Shown one piece after another: positions 23,761 through 31,668 of a stretch of 37,310 bases of DNA. The stretch is from positions 24,460 to 61,769 of the forward strand of contig NZ_FNDX01000034.1 in assembly GCF_900099765.1 (NCBI RefSeq). Direction: 5' to 3'. The notes beneath the pieces were generated by a model. It saw nothing but the letters and a program-made list of their open reading frames with translations, did not search any database and was not told the DNA's origin. The translations under genes and the position numbers were made by a program. Source of the DNA: Paenibacillus typhae. Lineage in GTDB: Bacteria > Bacillota > Bacilli > Paenibacillales > Paenibacillaceae. How positions within the stretch are numbered: the stretch's first letter is position 1; every line of letters starts with the position of its first letter.

Positions 23761-24477
23761 ATGGCATCAACAATTGGATTTATAGCAGTCATCATCGTCT
23801 TATCCATCTTGTCTGGGCTGCTGCAAGGTAGCAAGAAGACAAAACGTCGTAGTTCGGCCAAGCGGAAAACCGCTGTTAAGAACAGCACTACTACGGTGTT
23901 TAACCGATCTTCTACAACATGCAGACCGGATGAATTGCTCTTAAAGGCACCTTTAGATCAAATTAACGGTGCTGAGTTTGAAAGACTGCTGTCTTTATAT
24001 TTCCGGGATCAAGGCTATACCGTAAGGGAAGTGGGGGTAGGCGGCAAGGATGGGGGCGTAGACTTAGTTATTGTTGATAAGCGTGGTGAGAAAACGGCGG
24101 TGCAAGCCAAGTGTTACGCTGAGCATAACAAAGTAAAAGTTATGACGGTTCGCGAATTAGTAGGTGCTAAAAGAAATCATGATTGCATCTTATCGCTGCT
24201 TATAACTACCTCCGATCTTACAGCAGAAGCTAAACGAGAGGCGGAGCAATTTAAGGTTGATTATTGGCATGGGGCGCTGATCGAAAATAAGCTCCGGGCT
24301 TGGGGGAAATGGCAGCCTGCTAAAGGCAAAGTAAAGCCTAAAAAAGCTAGTGGTACCCCAATTAAAGTCGTAACCTGCGCATGTGGAGCACCAATGGTCC
24401 ATCGCAAGAGTAAAGAGGGCACCGCTTTCTGGGGATGCAGTAATTATCCAAGCTGCCGAAAGACAAAGGCGATGTAA
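23761..24477 (+). CDS. Membrane-anchored Mrr-type restriction endonuclease with C4 zinc ribbon
   Basis: 238 residues. An N-terminal membrane helix (about 4-22) is followed by a Lys/Arg-rich stretch (24-41) and an Mrr catalytic domain: INGAEFERLLSLYF, GGKDGGVDLVI with D101, and AVQAKCY with Q115-A-K117, the (D)...QxK form of the PD-(D/E)XK fold. The C-terminus is a topoisomerase-type zinc ribbon with C206, C208, C226 and C232 (FWGCSNYPSC). Mrr nucleases cut modified DNA; the membrane anchor and zinc ribbon suggest surveillance of incoming DNA at the membrane or DNA-end processing. GAGGAG lies 7 bases before the ATG. It is a monocistronic unit beside the McrBC-like locus. Confidence 0.85.
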   Translation: MASTIGFIAVIIVLSILSGLLQGSKKTKRRSSAKRKTAVKNSTTTVFNRSSTTCRPDELLLKAPLDQINGAEFERLLSLYFRDQGYTVREVGVGGKDGGVDLVIVDKRGEKTAVQAKCYAEHNKVKVMTVRELVGAKRNHDCILSLLITTSDLTAEAKREAEQFKVDYWHGALIENKLRAWGKWQPAKGKVKPKKASGTPIKVVTCACGAPMVHRKSKEGTAFWGCSNYPSCRKTKAM

Positions 24478-24557
24478 TCTTTTCAAACAACGAATGCAGT
24501 GATTTGTTTATATCATAGGCTAAATAATTTTATAGAGAGCGAGGGTGTTCTAAGTAG

Positions 24558-25475
24558 ATGTCACAGCCACAGAAATATTTATCAACCTCTGCACTGGCCA
24601 AAGAGTTAAAGCTACAAGCTAAAGATTTATTTGGAACATTACAGGAAAAAGGATTTATTGATCGGGATAATGATAACTGGGTGTTAACTGATAAAGGTAA
24701 AGAAATAGGGGGGATTCTAAAGACTCACCCACAACATGGGACTTATATCGCTTGGGAAGAAAACATAAAAAACGAGCTGACTGCCACTTTAGAAGAAAAC
24801 AAATTAATTAATGCTACAGCGTTAAGTCAGCATTTTTAAATTTCTAAATTTCGCATGAATCCAATATTATCAGAGCTGGGTATGATTCAGAAATCAGTTA
24901 AAGGTTGGACAGTAACGCGTTTGGGTGAAAGCTTGGGTGGAAAACAATTTGAACATGCTCAAACAGGTATTCCTTCTGTATCCTGGAACGTCAGCATTTT
25001 GACTAACAAACGACTTATTGAAACCATTCAATCTGTTCAAGGAAACATAATTGAAAGTAATGAAGAAAGTGCTGTAACAAGCAAAGATGCAGAAGTTAAA
25101 ACATTAAAGTCTAATGTTGGGTTCCGTGAGAAGTTTGAAGCTAAATACCGTACTACAGATGGGCATTATGTGCGTTCCCGAGCTGAAATGTTAATAGATA
25201 ATTGGCTGTATATGTCTGAGATTGTACATGCTTATGAAAGAAAGCTACCTGTAGAGGAAGAGCTATATTGCGATTTTTATCTTCCAATTGGTAAGGTATA
25301 TATTGAATACTGGGGATTGGAAAATGATGAAAGATATACGGAGCGTAAAAAGGTTAAGTTGGATATATACAGTAAATACGGGTTTAAACTAATTGAGCTT
25401 GAGGATTCTGATATTCAAAATTTGGATGACATCTTGCCTAAGAAATTGTTGAAGTTTGGTATTCAGGCTTATTAG
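24558..25475 (+). pseudogene. Nuclease-like gene split by an in-frame TAA
   Basis: Two frames, 24558-24839 (93 residues) and 24855-25475 (206 residues), lie in the same reading frame with only TAA plus five sense codons between them. Together they give about 305 residues, matching a remembered Bacillales protein in which KYLSTSALAKEL (helix-turn-helix-like) runs on through ATALSQHF and MNPILSELG without a break. A single substitution such as AAA to TAA at 24837-24839 explains the break. The C-terminal part (SRAEMLIDNWLY, CDFYLPIGKVYIEYWG, YTERKKVKLDIY) looks like a PD-(D/E)XK fold related to Vsr/DUF559. The second half has an ATG but no ribosome site. Loss of function is likely; read-through or restart is possible. 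Confidence 0.75.
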
Positions 25476-25525
25476 AATAACCTTGTTATTACAAAGCAAT
25501 GGATAAAATGGGGATCAGATAAATG

Positions 25526-25569
25526 GAGACGGGTAACCGAGGTCCATCAGGTCCGTCCTCTATTTTTTT
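25526..25569 (+). terminator. Imperfect terminator after the split gene
   Basis: GAGACGG (25526-25532) pairs with CCGTCCTC (25553-25560) with a bulge, then TATTTTTTT. Confidence 0.55.
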
Positions 25570-25595
25570 CAAGACATAAACAAAATCCTCACTCT

Positions 25596-25637
25596 AAAAG
25601 CTCAAGCGCCGTCCCACACCTGCCCTTGAGCTTTTTT
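25596..25637. terminator. Strong, possibly two-way terminator
   Basis: AAAAGCTCAAG (25596-25606) pairs with CTTGAGCTTTT (25625-25635), then TT. The A-rich left side makes it usable on both strands. It separates the defence region from the structured non-coding stretch. Confidence 0.85.
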
Positions 25638-25820
25638 CTATACCTAAAACCCCCCTCTGGAAATTTCTTCTCCCGTCGTAATACTTTCGCCATGTTCGTT
25701 CCGCCGGATTTCAGCGAAGATAGAACTTGTAAGAAGCAGCTTTACAGCTGCACCTCTTAGCAGGTTGATAACGCCGAGCGCGTTCATCATACATTGGTTC
25801 TTATCCGGGCGGGCGTAACG
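25638..25820 (+). other. Structured non-coding stretch, left part
   Basis: No gene. Several stems are visible: TTCGC (25686-25690) with GCGAA (25714-25718); GCAGCT (25736-25741) with AGCTGC (25746-25751), enclosed by TAAGA (25730-25734) and TCTTA (25755-25759); and ACGCC (25769-25773) with GGCGT (25812-25816), the last enclosing a GGTTCTTATCC hairpin like a weak T arm. A minus-strand frame across 25644-25835 is open, but it has no ribosome site and crosses these stems. Confidence 0.4.
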
Positions 25821-25930
25821 AGGCGGGGATCTCAAGATGATCCCGCAGTGCCGGCATGTATGTTACGGTATCCTGTACCGTTCGTTTCGGTAGGAATCCC
25901 ACTTGGGGTTCGATTCCCCAATCGCCTTGG
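25821..25930 (+). ncRNA. tRNA-like RNA module (Arg-CCT-type anticodon loop)
   Basis: A T arm is perfect: stem TGGGG (25904-25908), loop TTCGATT, stem CCCCA (25916-25920). The seven bases after it, ATCGCCT (25921-25927), pair with AGGCGGG (25821-25827) over six positions as an acceptor stem. ACGGT (25865-25869), a 7-base loop ATCCTGT and ACCGT (25877-25881) make an anticodon-like arm with T33 and CCT. The D-arm region is 37 bases long, has a different hairpin (GATC/GATC) and lacks the D-loop GG; the variable region is about 22 bases and no CCA is encoded. It is tRNA-like, not a normal tRNA, and may act as a tRNA mimic or decoy. Confidence 0.5.
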
Positions 25931-25990
25931 GAGCGATTATTGGTATAGTACTCGATTTCCATCGAGCCACAAATTGAAGCGTATTGAGAA
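25928..25990 (+). ncRNA. Second, partial tRNA-like module
   Basis: GGGAGCG is followed by ATTGGTATAGTAC, much like a tRNA D loop, and a stem CTCGAT/ATCGAG (25951-25956 with 25961-25966) whose loop region reads TTCC, as in tRNA-Gly(TCC). No T arm follows, so it is a half-tRNA-like element at best. Confidence 0.3.
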
Positions 25991-26006
25991 TTAAGACACC
26001 AAGGGG

Positions 26007-26219
26007 CAGAATCTCAGGCGGCTACTATAGCGCACTGCGGAAAGGCTTTGTAATCCGTGGATACCGATAGTGCGGCAGCAGGGGAGGCTTTGGCAAGGAC
26101 AGAAGGATACGAAGGCTGACTGAAGCAGGGGTTAGCTTTTAAATCAAAATGTCCTTCCGAACCTCCCGGCAGGCCGCCTGTCTCAAACGTGATTCCGCCT
26201 AGACCGCAGCGGGGTTCTG
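26007..26219 (+). ncRNA. Long nested-stem structured RNA upstream of slipin gene
   Basis: Five complementary pairs lie in nested order: CAGAA (26007) with TTCTG (26215), AGGCGG (26016) with CCGCCT (26195), GCGGC (26072) with GCCGC (26173), GGGAGG (26082) with CCTCCC (26162), and AAGGACA (26095) with TGTCCTT (26150). A hairpin GCTGAC/GTTAGC (26115-26120 with 26131-26136) caps it. Side arm CGCACT/AGTGCG (26031-26036 with 26069-26074) includes CTTTGTAAT, like the loop of tRNA-Thr(TGT). It ends 37 bases before the slipin start. No T run follows, so it could be a leader of the slipin mRNA or an RNA processed from it. Confidence 0.5.
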
Positions 26220-26255
26220 TCATCCATGGGTCAACACATGAAGGGGGTTAGAAAT

Positions 26256-27359
26256 ATGTTAAAACCAATCACGATTCAAGCGGACCAGCGCGGTCTGCTC
26301 TTTCATAAGGGAAGCTATGTGAAGCGGCTGCTTCCGGGAACCTACCGGTACTTCTCCTGGTCACAGCATACGGTAGCGGTATTGAATATTACCAAACCGT
26401 TTAGCGTTGAGAGCAAAGACCTGCAGCTGTTTTTGCAGGATGAAGAACTCCTGCGCGAGCTGGATGTTGTACGGGTGCAGGATCATGAGATTGTTGTACA
26501 CTATGAGGATGGTCAATTTGCTCAGGTGCTGAAGCCGGGGGTGTATGCCTATTGGAACCTCCTGAAAAAGCACACCTTCGTGCATACGGACATCCGGCAG
26601 CCGGAGCTTCCGGCCGGAATCGACCGTTCGATTATAGCGAAGCTTACTCCGTATGTGCAATGCTGCGAAATCGCCAGCCATGAGCTGGGATTCTTGTTCT
26701 ATGACCATTCCCTCCAGCGGGAGCTCGCTCCCGGTAAGTATTATTTCTGGAAGGGGCCAGTCTCGGTACTGACGAAGACGGTCGATCTGAGACAGCAGCA
26801 GATGGATCTGATCGGCCAGGAGATCATGACGGAGGATAAGGTTACGCTGCGCCTGAACTTCGTGTGCCAGTACAAGATTGTGAATCCGCAGCGCGTTCTG
26901 GAGCTGAAGGCTTATGACGAGCAGATTCACATCCAGCTTCAGCTGCTGCTCCGGGAATATGTCGGAACGCTGAAATTGGATGAGCTTCTGAAGCAGAAGG
27001 AGGACGTGGCCTCCTTCATCCTGTCCCGCATTCAGGAGAAGGAAGATGCGTTCGGGGTACGCTTCCTTGGGGCAGGCGTGAAGGATGTCATTTTGCCGGG
27101 AGAAATGAAGGACATTCTGAACACCGTTCTGCTCGCAGAGAAAAAGGCGCAGGCCAACCTGCTGACCCGCCGGGAAGAGACAGCCTCGACGCGCAGCCTG
27201 CTCAATACAGCGAAGCTGATGGACGAGAATCAGACGCTGTTCCGGCTGAAGGAGCTGGAATTCCTCGAGAAGATCTGCGACAAAATCGGCTCCATCTCTG
27301 TAACAGGCGGCGGCGACCTTCTGGAGCGGTTAAGCTCGTTAATCAGCGTTAATAAGTAG
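26256..27359 (+). CDS. Slipin/SPFH (band 7) family protein
   Basis: 367 residues from the ATG at 26256, which has AAGGGGG 9 bases upstream; the frame from 26226 adds 10 residues without a site. Tandem beta-rich repeats (about 1-180, with ADQRGLLFHKGSY, VHYEDGQFAQVLKPGVYAY, SHELGFLFYDHSLQRELAPG) lead into an SPFH core (about 185-300, with TEDKVTLRLNFVCQYKI and FGVRFLGAGVKDVILPGEM) and a coiled-coil (about 290-345). No N-terminal membrane helix is evident, unlike typical stomatins. Slipins form oligomeric scaffolds, and some bacterial members sit in RNA-repair or stress operons. It lies directly after the structured RNA stretch, with an unknown gene 78 bases downstream. Confidence 0.85.
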   Translation: MLKPITIQADQRGLLFHKGSYVKRLLPGTYRYFSWSQHTVAVLNITKPFSVESKDLQLFLQDEELLRELDVVRVQDHEIVVHYEDGQFAQVLKPGVYAYWNLLKKHTFVHTDIRQPELPAGIDRSIIAKLTPYVQCCEIASHELGFLFYDHSLQRELAPGKYYFWKGPVSVLTKTVDLRQQQMDLIGQEIMTEDKVTLRLNFVCQYKIVNPQRVLELKAYDEQIHIQLQLLLREYVGTLKLDELLKQKEDVASFILSRIQEKEDAFGVRFLGAGVKDVILPGEMKDILNTVLLAEKKAQANLLTRREETASTRSLLNTAKLMDENQTLFRLKELEFLEKICDKIGSISVTGGGDLLERLSSLISVNK

Positions 27360-27385
27360 ACCGCTACCCTGGCGGTCTATTATAC
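27357..27385 (+). terminator. Hairpin at the slipin stop codon
   Basis: TAGACCGC (27357-27364) pairs with GCGGTCTA (27372-27379), followed by TTATA, a weak tail. It starts at the stop codon itself, so partial read-through to the next gene is likely. Confidence 0.6.
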
Positions 27386-27436
27386 TATAGAACTAAGCTT
27401 TTATTGCCAATGAAGCCAAGCCCAAGGAGTGACAAC

Positions 27437-28231
27437 ATGGACAAGAAAGCGAAAAAGATTCTAATGAACACCTTCTGGACTTCAACCGGCTGGAGGGGCA
27501 CTCCGGGTGCTTTTGCCGGTGAGGAATTTGAGTATGCCCAGACCCAAGGGCTGATGTTCGACCCTGTAACCATTACTCACGATGAGATCATCTTACGGCT
27601 GCATGAGCTGCATCAGGCGATTACGAGGGAGCGGGTAGCTGCTGCTTTTCTGCATAGTCTCTCTACGAAAAAAGTCCATCTGCGCAGTGCCCTCTCCAGC
27701 TGGGCGCTGACTTCCCGTCTGCCTGAGCATACCTATGAGCAGCGGAGTGTGGTGCGGCCGAATTACAGCAGCTGCGGGGATTGCAATGTTCATGGATTAA
27801 TGTCGGACATGGACTATAACAACGAGGATCTGAACGTACTGAATTTCGAACGGGTCAAGTGGGGCGGGATTCGCCTGAACTGGCTTTTATATTGCTGGCT
27901 GGATCTTGAATTATTCAGTAAGGAAGCCCCTTTGGACTGTACTGCTGAGGACGTTGCCATACTCACCGGAATGCTTGAAGCGATTCAGGATTGTGCTGAT
28001 CATGACAGTGCGCGGATGCTGGAGAAGCAGTGGAAGGACGTGGTTCCCTCCAGTAAGAATGAACGGGATGTGCTGATGGAGATTTGGGGCTATGCCGGAA
28101 TACTGATTCCTGGGGATACACCCCGGAAACGCAGAGGCGGGAGCGCGGATTACAACTCCATGGCGGAGTGGCAGGGGGAGGACGGGTACTCTCGGGAGGC
28201 GGTGGAGTTTTATTTTGGTGCGTTTTTGTGA
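27437..28231 (+). CDS. Conserved-looking hypothetical protein following slipin
   Basis: 264 residues from ATG 27437, with AAGGAG 8 bases upstream; the frame from 27404 has no site. It starts MDKKAKKILMNTFWTSTGW, then FEYAQTQGLMFDPVTITHDE, YSSCGDCNVHG and FERVKWGGIRLNWLLYCWLDLE, ending with an aromatic-rich tail. No signal peptide or membrane helix is seen. Two cysteines in CGDC could bind metal, but no enzyme family is recognised. I remember similar proteins of unknown function in Bacillales. It follows the slipin gene with the same orientation, so a shared role is possible. GC content is like the chromosomal background. Confidence 0.8.
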   Translation: MDKKAKKILMNTFWTSTGWRGTPGAFAGEEFEYAQTQGLMFDPVTITHDEIILRLHELHQAITRERVAAAFLHSLSTKKVHLRSALSSWALTSRLPEHTYEQRSVVRPNYSSCGDCNVHGLMSDMDYNNEDLNVLNFERVKWGGIRLNWLLYCWLDLELFSKEAPLDCTAEDVAILTGMLEAIQDCADHDSARMLEKQWKDVVPSSKNERDVLMEIWGYAGILIPGDTPRKRRGGSADYNSMAEWQGEDGYSREAVEFYFGAFL

Positions 28232-28266
28232 ACGTGCTGCAGTAGATCATAGGAAGTACCGTTGTT

Positions 28267-28298
28267 AAGACCCTTCCTTGGCTGGAGGGGTCTTTTGT
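28267..28298 (+). terminator. Terminator after the hypothetical gene
   Basis: AAGACCCTTCC (28267-28277) pairs with GGAGGGGTCTT (28284-28294, one G-T pair), then TT. Confidence 0.85.
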
Positions 28299-28412
28299 AT
28301 GAAAATACTGCTAATAGAACTTCACATTTCTGCCGAAATATAGGTATATAGTATCAATGTATGGTTTCTCTCAGATACACAGAATCTACCGGAAATCATG
28401 GAGGGGCCCGTC

Positions 28413-31400
28413 ATGACGTTATCCTATATTTTTTCATTAATATTATTTATCGGCTTCGCCATATATTTCATTCTGGGGATGTATATTCTGTCCCTTAATA
28501 CAGGCAGCAAGCTAAACCGGCTCTATTGTCTAGCCTGTCTGTCCCTCTCCATCTGGTCCTTTTGTTTCTCAATCACCAATTCTGCACCGGATTATGAGAC
28601 GGCTATTCTTTGGCGCAGACTGGCTTCACTCGGCTACGGTACTGTGTATAGCATCCTGCTGCATTTTTTTCTGATTCTGACAGAAAGAACGGCAGTGCTG
28701 AGGAACAAGTGGATTTATGTGCTTCTGTATCTTCCGGCCGTGGTGAACGTTTTTGCTTTTGGCTATAGTGATTCTGCAAGGGAGCAGTATCGGCTAATCT
28801 ATACGGCAACAGGCTGGGTCAATATTTCTGCCAACGGCTGGGGAGATGTTTATTTTAACCTGTACTATATTTGCTTTACCACTGCGGGTCTGCTGCTGCT
28901 CTGGAACTGGGCAAGAAGGTCGAAGGACCCGGTTAAGAAAAAGCAGGGCTATCTCTTTATGCTGTCCTATAGCCTGGCCATGATAGCGGGTACTGCAACA
29001 GATGTCATTATGAATTCATACGCATCTGTCAAGGTGCCCCAGCTGGCGCCTGTCATTGTGCTGCTGCCGACAACAGCTATGTTCTATGCAATCAAGCGGT
29101 ATGGACTCATGGGACTGGGGAAAAAGGGAAAAACGGAGCCCGGCAAAATTTTAAGTGATGTTAACATGGACAGATTTATTAAAATCATGTCCTTTGTCTA
29201 TGTTATCGGCGGAATGCTAAATTTTGCTACGCAGTACTTTTTCAATAAGCAGGCCCCGGGGTTCGGCTCTATCCTGTTATTTAGTCTGTTCTTCTTTGTC
29301 ACAGGCTTAGTATTGACGATTATTAAACATGTACCGGTTAGAGCGGATGTTAAGGAATACGTTTTCATTAGTATAATGCTGGCCTCCATCCTTCTGATTG
29401 CCCTCAGCTATATTGAAACGGCCAGTGTTACCGCATGGTCGGCTCCGTTCATTGTTGTGATGCTGTCGGTTCTGTTCAATAAGCGCCTAATGATCCTTTG
29501 GATAGGGGTACCCATGCTGCTTACGCAAATCTATATTTGGGTGAGGATGCCGGAAGCGATGGTCCAGGTAGATGGTTCAGATTATCTGGCCAGAATTGGT
29601 ATTCTGGGCATCACGCTTTGGCTTGCCTATTTTGTTAACCGGGTCTATATCCAGCGTCTTGAGGACAATGAAGCCCAAATCAGGTTTCAGAAGCTGGTTG
29701 CCCGGATCTCGGGCGAGTTCGTGAAGGTCTCGGAATCCGATCTGGATAATAAAATTAATGAGCTTTTAGAGCTGTGCGGAGAGCATTTTCAGGTAGACCG
29801 GACTTTTTATATTCACTTAACGGAGCATCCGAAATCCTATGAGTGGTGCAGGGAAGGGGTTGAACCGGCGGTTGATCTCGTTCCCCGGCTGAACGGCGGG
29901 GGCCTCCCCTGGTGGTTGAATAGCAGCCTGCAGACGGACCTTGTACAAATAATGGACGTAGACATGCTGCCGCAGGAGGCCGGTGCAGAGCATGAGATAT
30001 TCAGCTCTTATAAGCTGAAATCGCTGATCTCCGTTCCTGTAAGAAATAAAGGGAAGATTCTCGGCCTCTTGTTCTTTGGCTCCGTCAAGGCAGCAACGGC
30101 CTTTGGGCAGAATCATCAGGAGCTGCTGCGGATACTTGCTAATTTACTGTCAGATGCGCTGGTAAAGGTGGAAGCGGAGCGGGAAATCAGCTACATGGCG
30201 TATTATGATGCTCTGACGGGGTCTGCGAACCATACGCTGTTCAAGAATAAGCTGGAAGAGAGTATCCGGTCCGCCGGGGAGACCGGCAAGCCTATTGGTG
30301 TGCTTTTTATTGATCTGGATTCCTTTAAAAATGTGAATGACACGATAGGACATCTCGGCGGAGATGAGATGCTGAAAGAGGTGACTGGCAGAATAGCCGG
30401 TTGTTTGCGTGAACAGGATATGGTGTCCCGTTTTGGCGGCGATGAATTTCTGATCAAGTTGGCCGGAATCGAGCGGGTTGAAGACATCAGGGCTATTGCT
30501 GAAAGCATTATTCAAGCGATTGCGCGGCCCGTGACTGTCAAAGGCCAGGAGTTTTTTATTACGGCCAGCGCAGGGATTGCGGTCTACCCCGGAGATGGTG
30601 AAAGCACAGAAGAGCTGATCCGGAATGCCGATCTGGCGATGTACGCTGCCAAAGAAAAAGGAAAAAATCAGTACGCCCTATGTTCATCCGCCATGAAGCA
30701 GCAGGTATTGGAGAAAACACTGCTTACGAACAGCCTGTACCGGGCGCTGGAGCGGAATGAGCTTGTTCTTTACTACCAGCCGCAGGTGAGTGTGCAGACC
30801 AAAGAAATTGTGGGGCTGGAAGCGCTGGTCCGCTGGAATAACCCGGAGCTGGGCATGATTTCCCCGGCTGCCTTTATACCCTTGGCTGAGCAGACCGGGC
30901 TGATTCTTCCCATCGGCCAGTGGGTGCTTGAGACCGCATGCCGACAGATGAAGGAGTGGCAGGCGCTAGGGGTGCAGGGGATACGCATGGCAGTGAACCT
31001 GTCGATGGTCCAGTTTCAGGACCGGAGCCTGCTCAGCATCGTTGAACGAACCCTCAGTGAGACTGGCCTGGAGCCGGAGTGCCTGGAACTGGAGGTCACT
31101 GAAAGTGCTGCTGCTGACGGAGATGATTACATTGTAGAGGTGCTTCATGCGCTTAAGGAGCTGGGCGTCAGCCTCTCCATTGATGATTTTGGTTCCGGGT
31201 ATTCTTCTTTAAGCAGGTTAAAGACTTTGCCTGTAGACCGGATCAAAATTGATATGCAGTTTGTGCGCGGCATTTCAAATGGCAACGACGATGAGGCGAT
31301 AGCCAAGACGATTATCCAGCTGGCCAAAAACCTGAAGCTGCATGTCATTGCCGAGGGTGTTGAGACCGGGGAGCAATTCGCCTTTTTTGACAAGAACAGG

Positions 31401-31496
31401 TGTGATGAGATTCAGGGTTATTTCTTTTATAAGCCGATGCCTGCGTCAGAGATAGAGTCGATTCTGTTAAACATGAATCCTCTTCCAGCTTCATAG
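28413..31496 (+). CDS. Membrane GGDEF-EAL cyclic-di-GMP enzyme with GAF domain
   Basis: 1027 residues from ATG 28413, preferred over 28398 because GGAGGGG lies 6 bases upstream. A 7TM histidine-kinase-like N-terminal sensor (about 1-230) is followed by a second set of membrane helices (about 250-420), a GAF-like domain (about 435-590), GGDEF (about 595-755) and EAL (about 775-1020). GGDEF is intact at 675-679, with an inhibitory RxxD site (REQD) five residues before it. The phosphodiesterase part has E803-A-L, VTES, DDFGSGYSS with D924-D925, KID, and EGVE from 981, all intact. Both synthesis and breakdown of c-di-GMP are possible, presumably controlling motility, biofilm or wall functions in response to an unknown membrane signal. 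Confidence 0.93.
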   Translation: MTLSYIFSLILFIGFAIYFILGMYILSLNTGSKLNRLYCLACLSLSIWSFCFSITNSAPDYETAILWRRLASLGYGTVYSILLHFFLILTERTAVLRNKWIYVLLYLPAVVNVFAFGYSDSAREQYRLIYTATGWVNISANGWGDVYFNLYYICFTTAGLLLLWNWARRSKDPVKKKQGYLFMLSYSLAMIAGTATDVIMNSYASVKVPQLAPVIVLLPTTAMFYAIKRYGLMGLGKKGKTEPGKILSDVNMDRFIKIMSFVYVIGGMLNFATQYFFNKQAPGFGSILLFSLFFFVTGLVLTIIKHVPVRADVKEYVFISIMLASILLIALSYIETASVTAWSAPFIVVMLSVLFNKRLMILWIGVPMLLTQIYIWVRMPEAMVQVDGSDYLARIGILGITLWLAYFVNRVYIQRLEDNEAQIRFQKLVARISGEFVKVSESDLDNKINELLELCGEHFQVDRTFYIHLTEHPKSYEWCREGVEPAVDLVPRLNGGGLPWWLNSSLQTDLVQIMDVDMLPQEAGAEHEIFSSYKLKSLISVPVRNKGKILGLLFFGSVKAATAFGQNHQELLRILANLLSDALVKVEAEREISYMAYYDALTGSANHTLFKNKLEESIRSAGETGKPIGVLFIDLDSFKNVNDTIGHLGGDEMLKEVTGRIAGCLREQDMVSRFGGDEFLIKLAGIERVEDIRAIAESIIQAIARPVTVKGQEFFITASAGIAVYPGDGESTEELIRNADLAMYAAKEKGKNQYALCSSAMKQQVLEKTLLTNSLYRALERNELVLYYQPQVSVQTKEIVGLEALVRWNNPELGMISPAAFIPLAEQTGLILPIGQWVLETACRQMKEWQALGVQGIRMAVNLSMVQFQDRSLLSIVERTLSETGLEPECLELEVTESAAADGDDYIVEVLHALKELGVSLSIDDFGSGYSSLSRLKTLPVDRIKIDMQFVRGISNGNDDEAIAKTIIQLAKNLKLHVIAEGVETGEQFAFFDKNRCDEIQGYFFYKPMPASEIESILLNMNPLPAS

Positions 31497-31558
31497 GAGC
31501 CAATGATAACAGTATCTTTTTTACAAATGTATTCAAATATAGATAATAACTGAAAACT

Positions 31559-31587
31559 ATCACATCTATTTCTATTCCGTGTATACT
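31559..31587 (+). promoter_or_regulatory. Promoter upstream of the secreted Cys/His protein
   Basis: ATCACA (31559-31564), a 17-base spacer and TATACT (31582-31587). It is 80 bases before the TTG start at 31669. Confidence 0.45.
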
Positions 31588-31668
31588 TAGGGAGGTGAGC
31601 CGTGTTAACAGATTCAGGCGGAGGGTTAGGCACGGTTCTGCTGAGAATACAGTGTGGGAGGGAACACG

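Noticed and set aside
23579..23785. ORF starting MIMSEPSEAYSRLG
   Set aside because: It runs through a good terminator and into the Mrr-like gene's ribosome site and start; no recognisable domain.
25644..25835. Minus-strand ORF of 63 codons
   Set aside because: No ribosome site, and it crosses several stems of the structured non-coding stretch. Composition may be chance.
25821..25930. Ordinary tRNA gene
   Set aside because: The T arm and acceptor stem fit, but the D-arm region is 37 bases long and lacks the conserved D-loop GG. The acceptor has a mismatch and no CCA follows. It is kept only as tRNA-like.
28398..28412. Earlier start of the GGDEF-EAL gene
   Set aside because: The ATG at 28398 overlaps what is evidently the ribosome site of the ATG at 28413.
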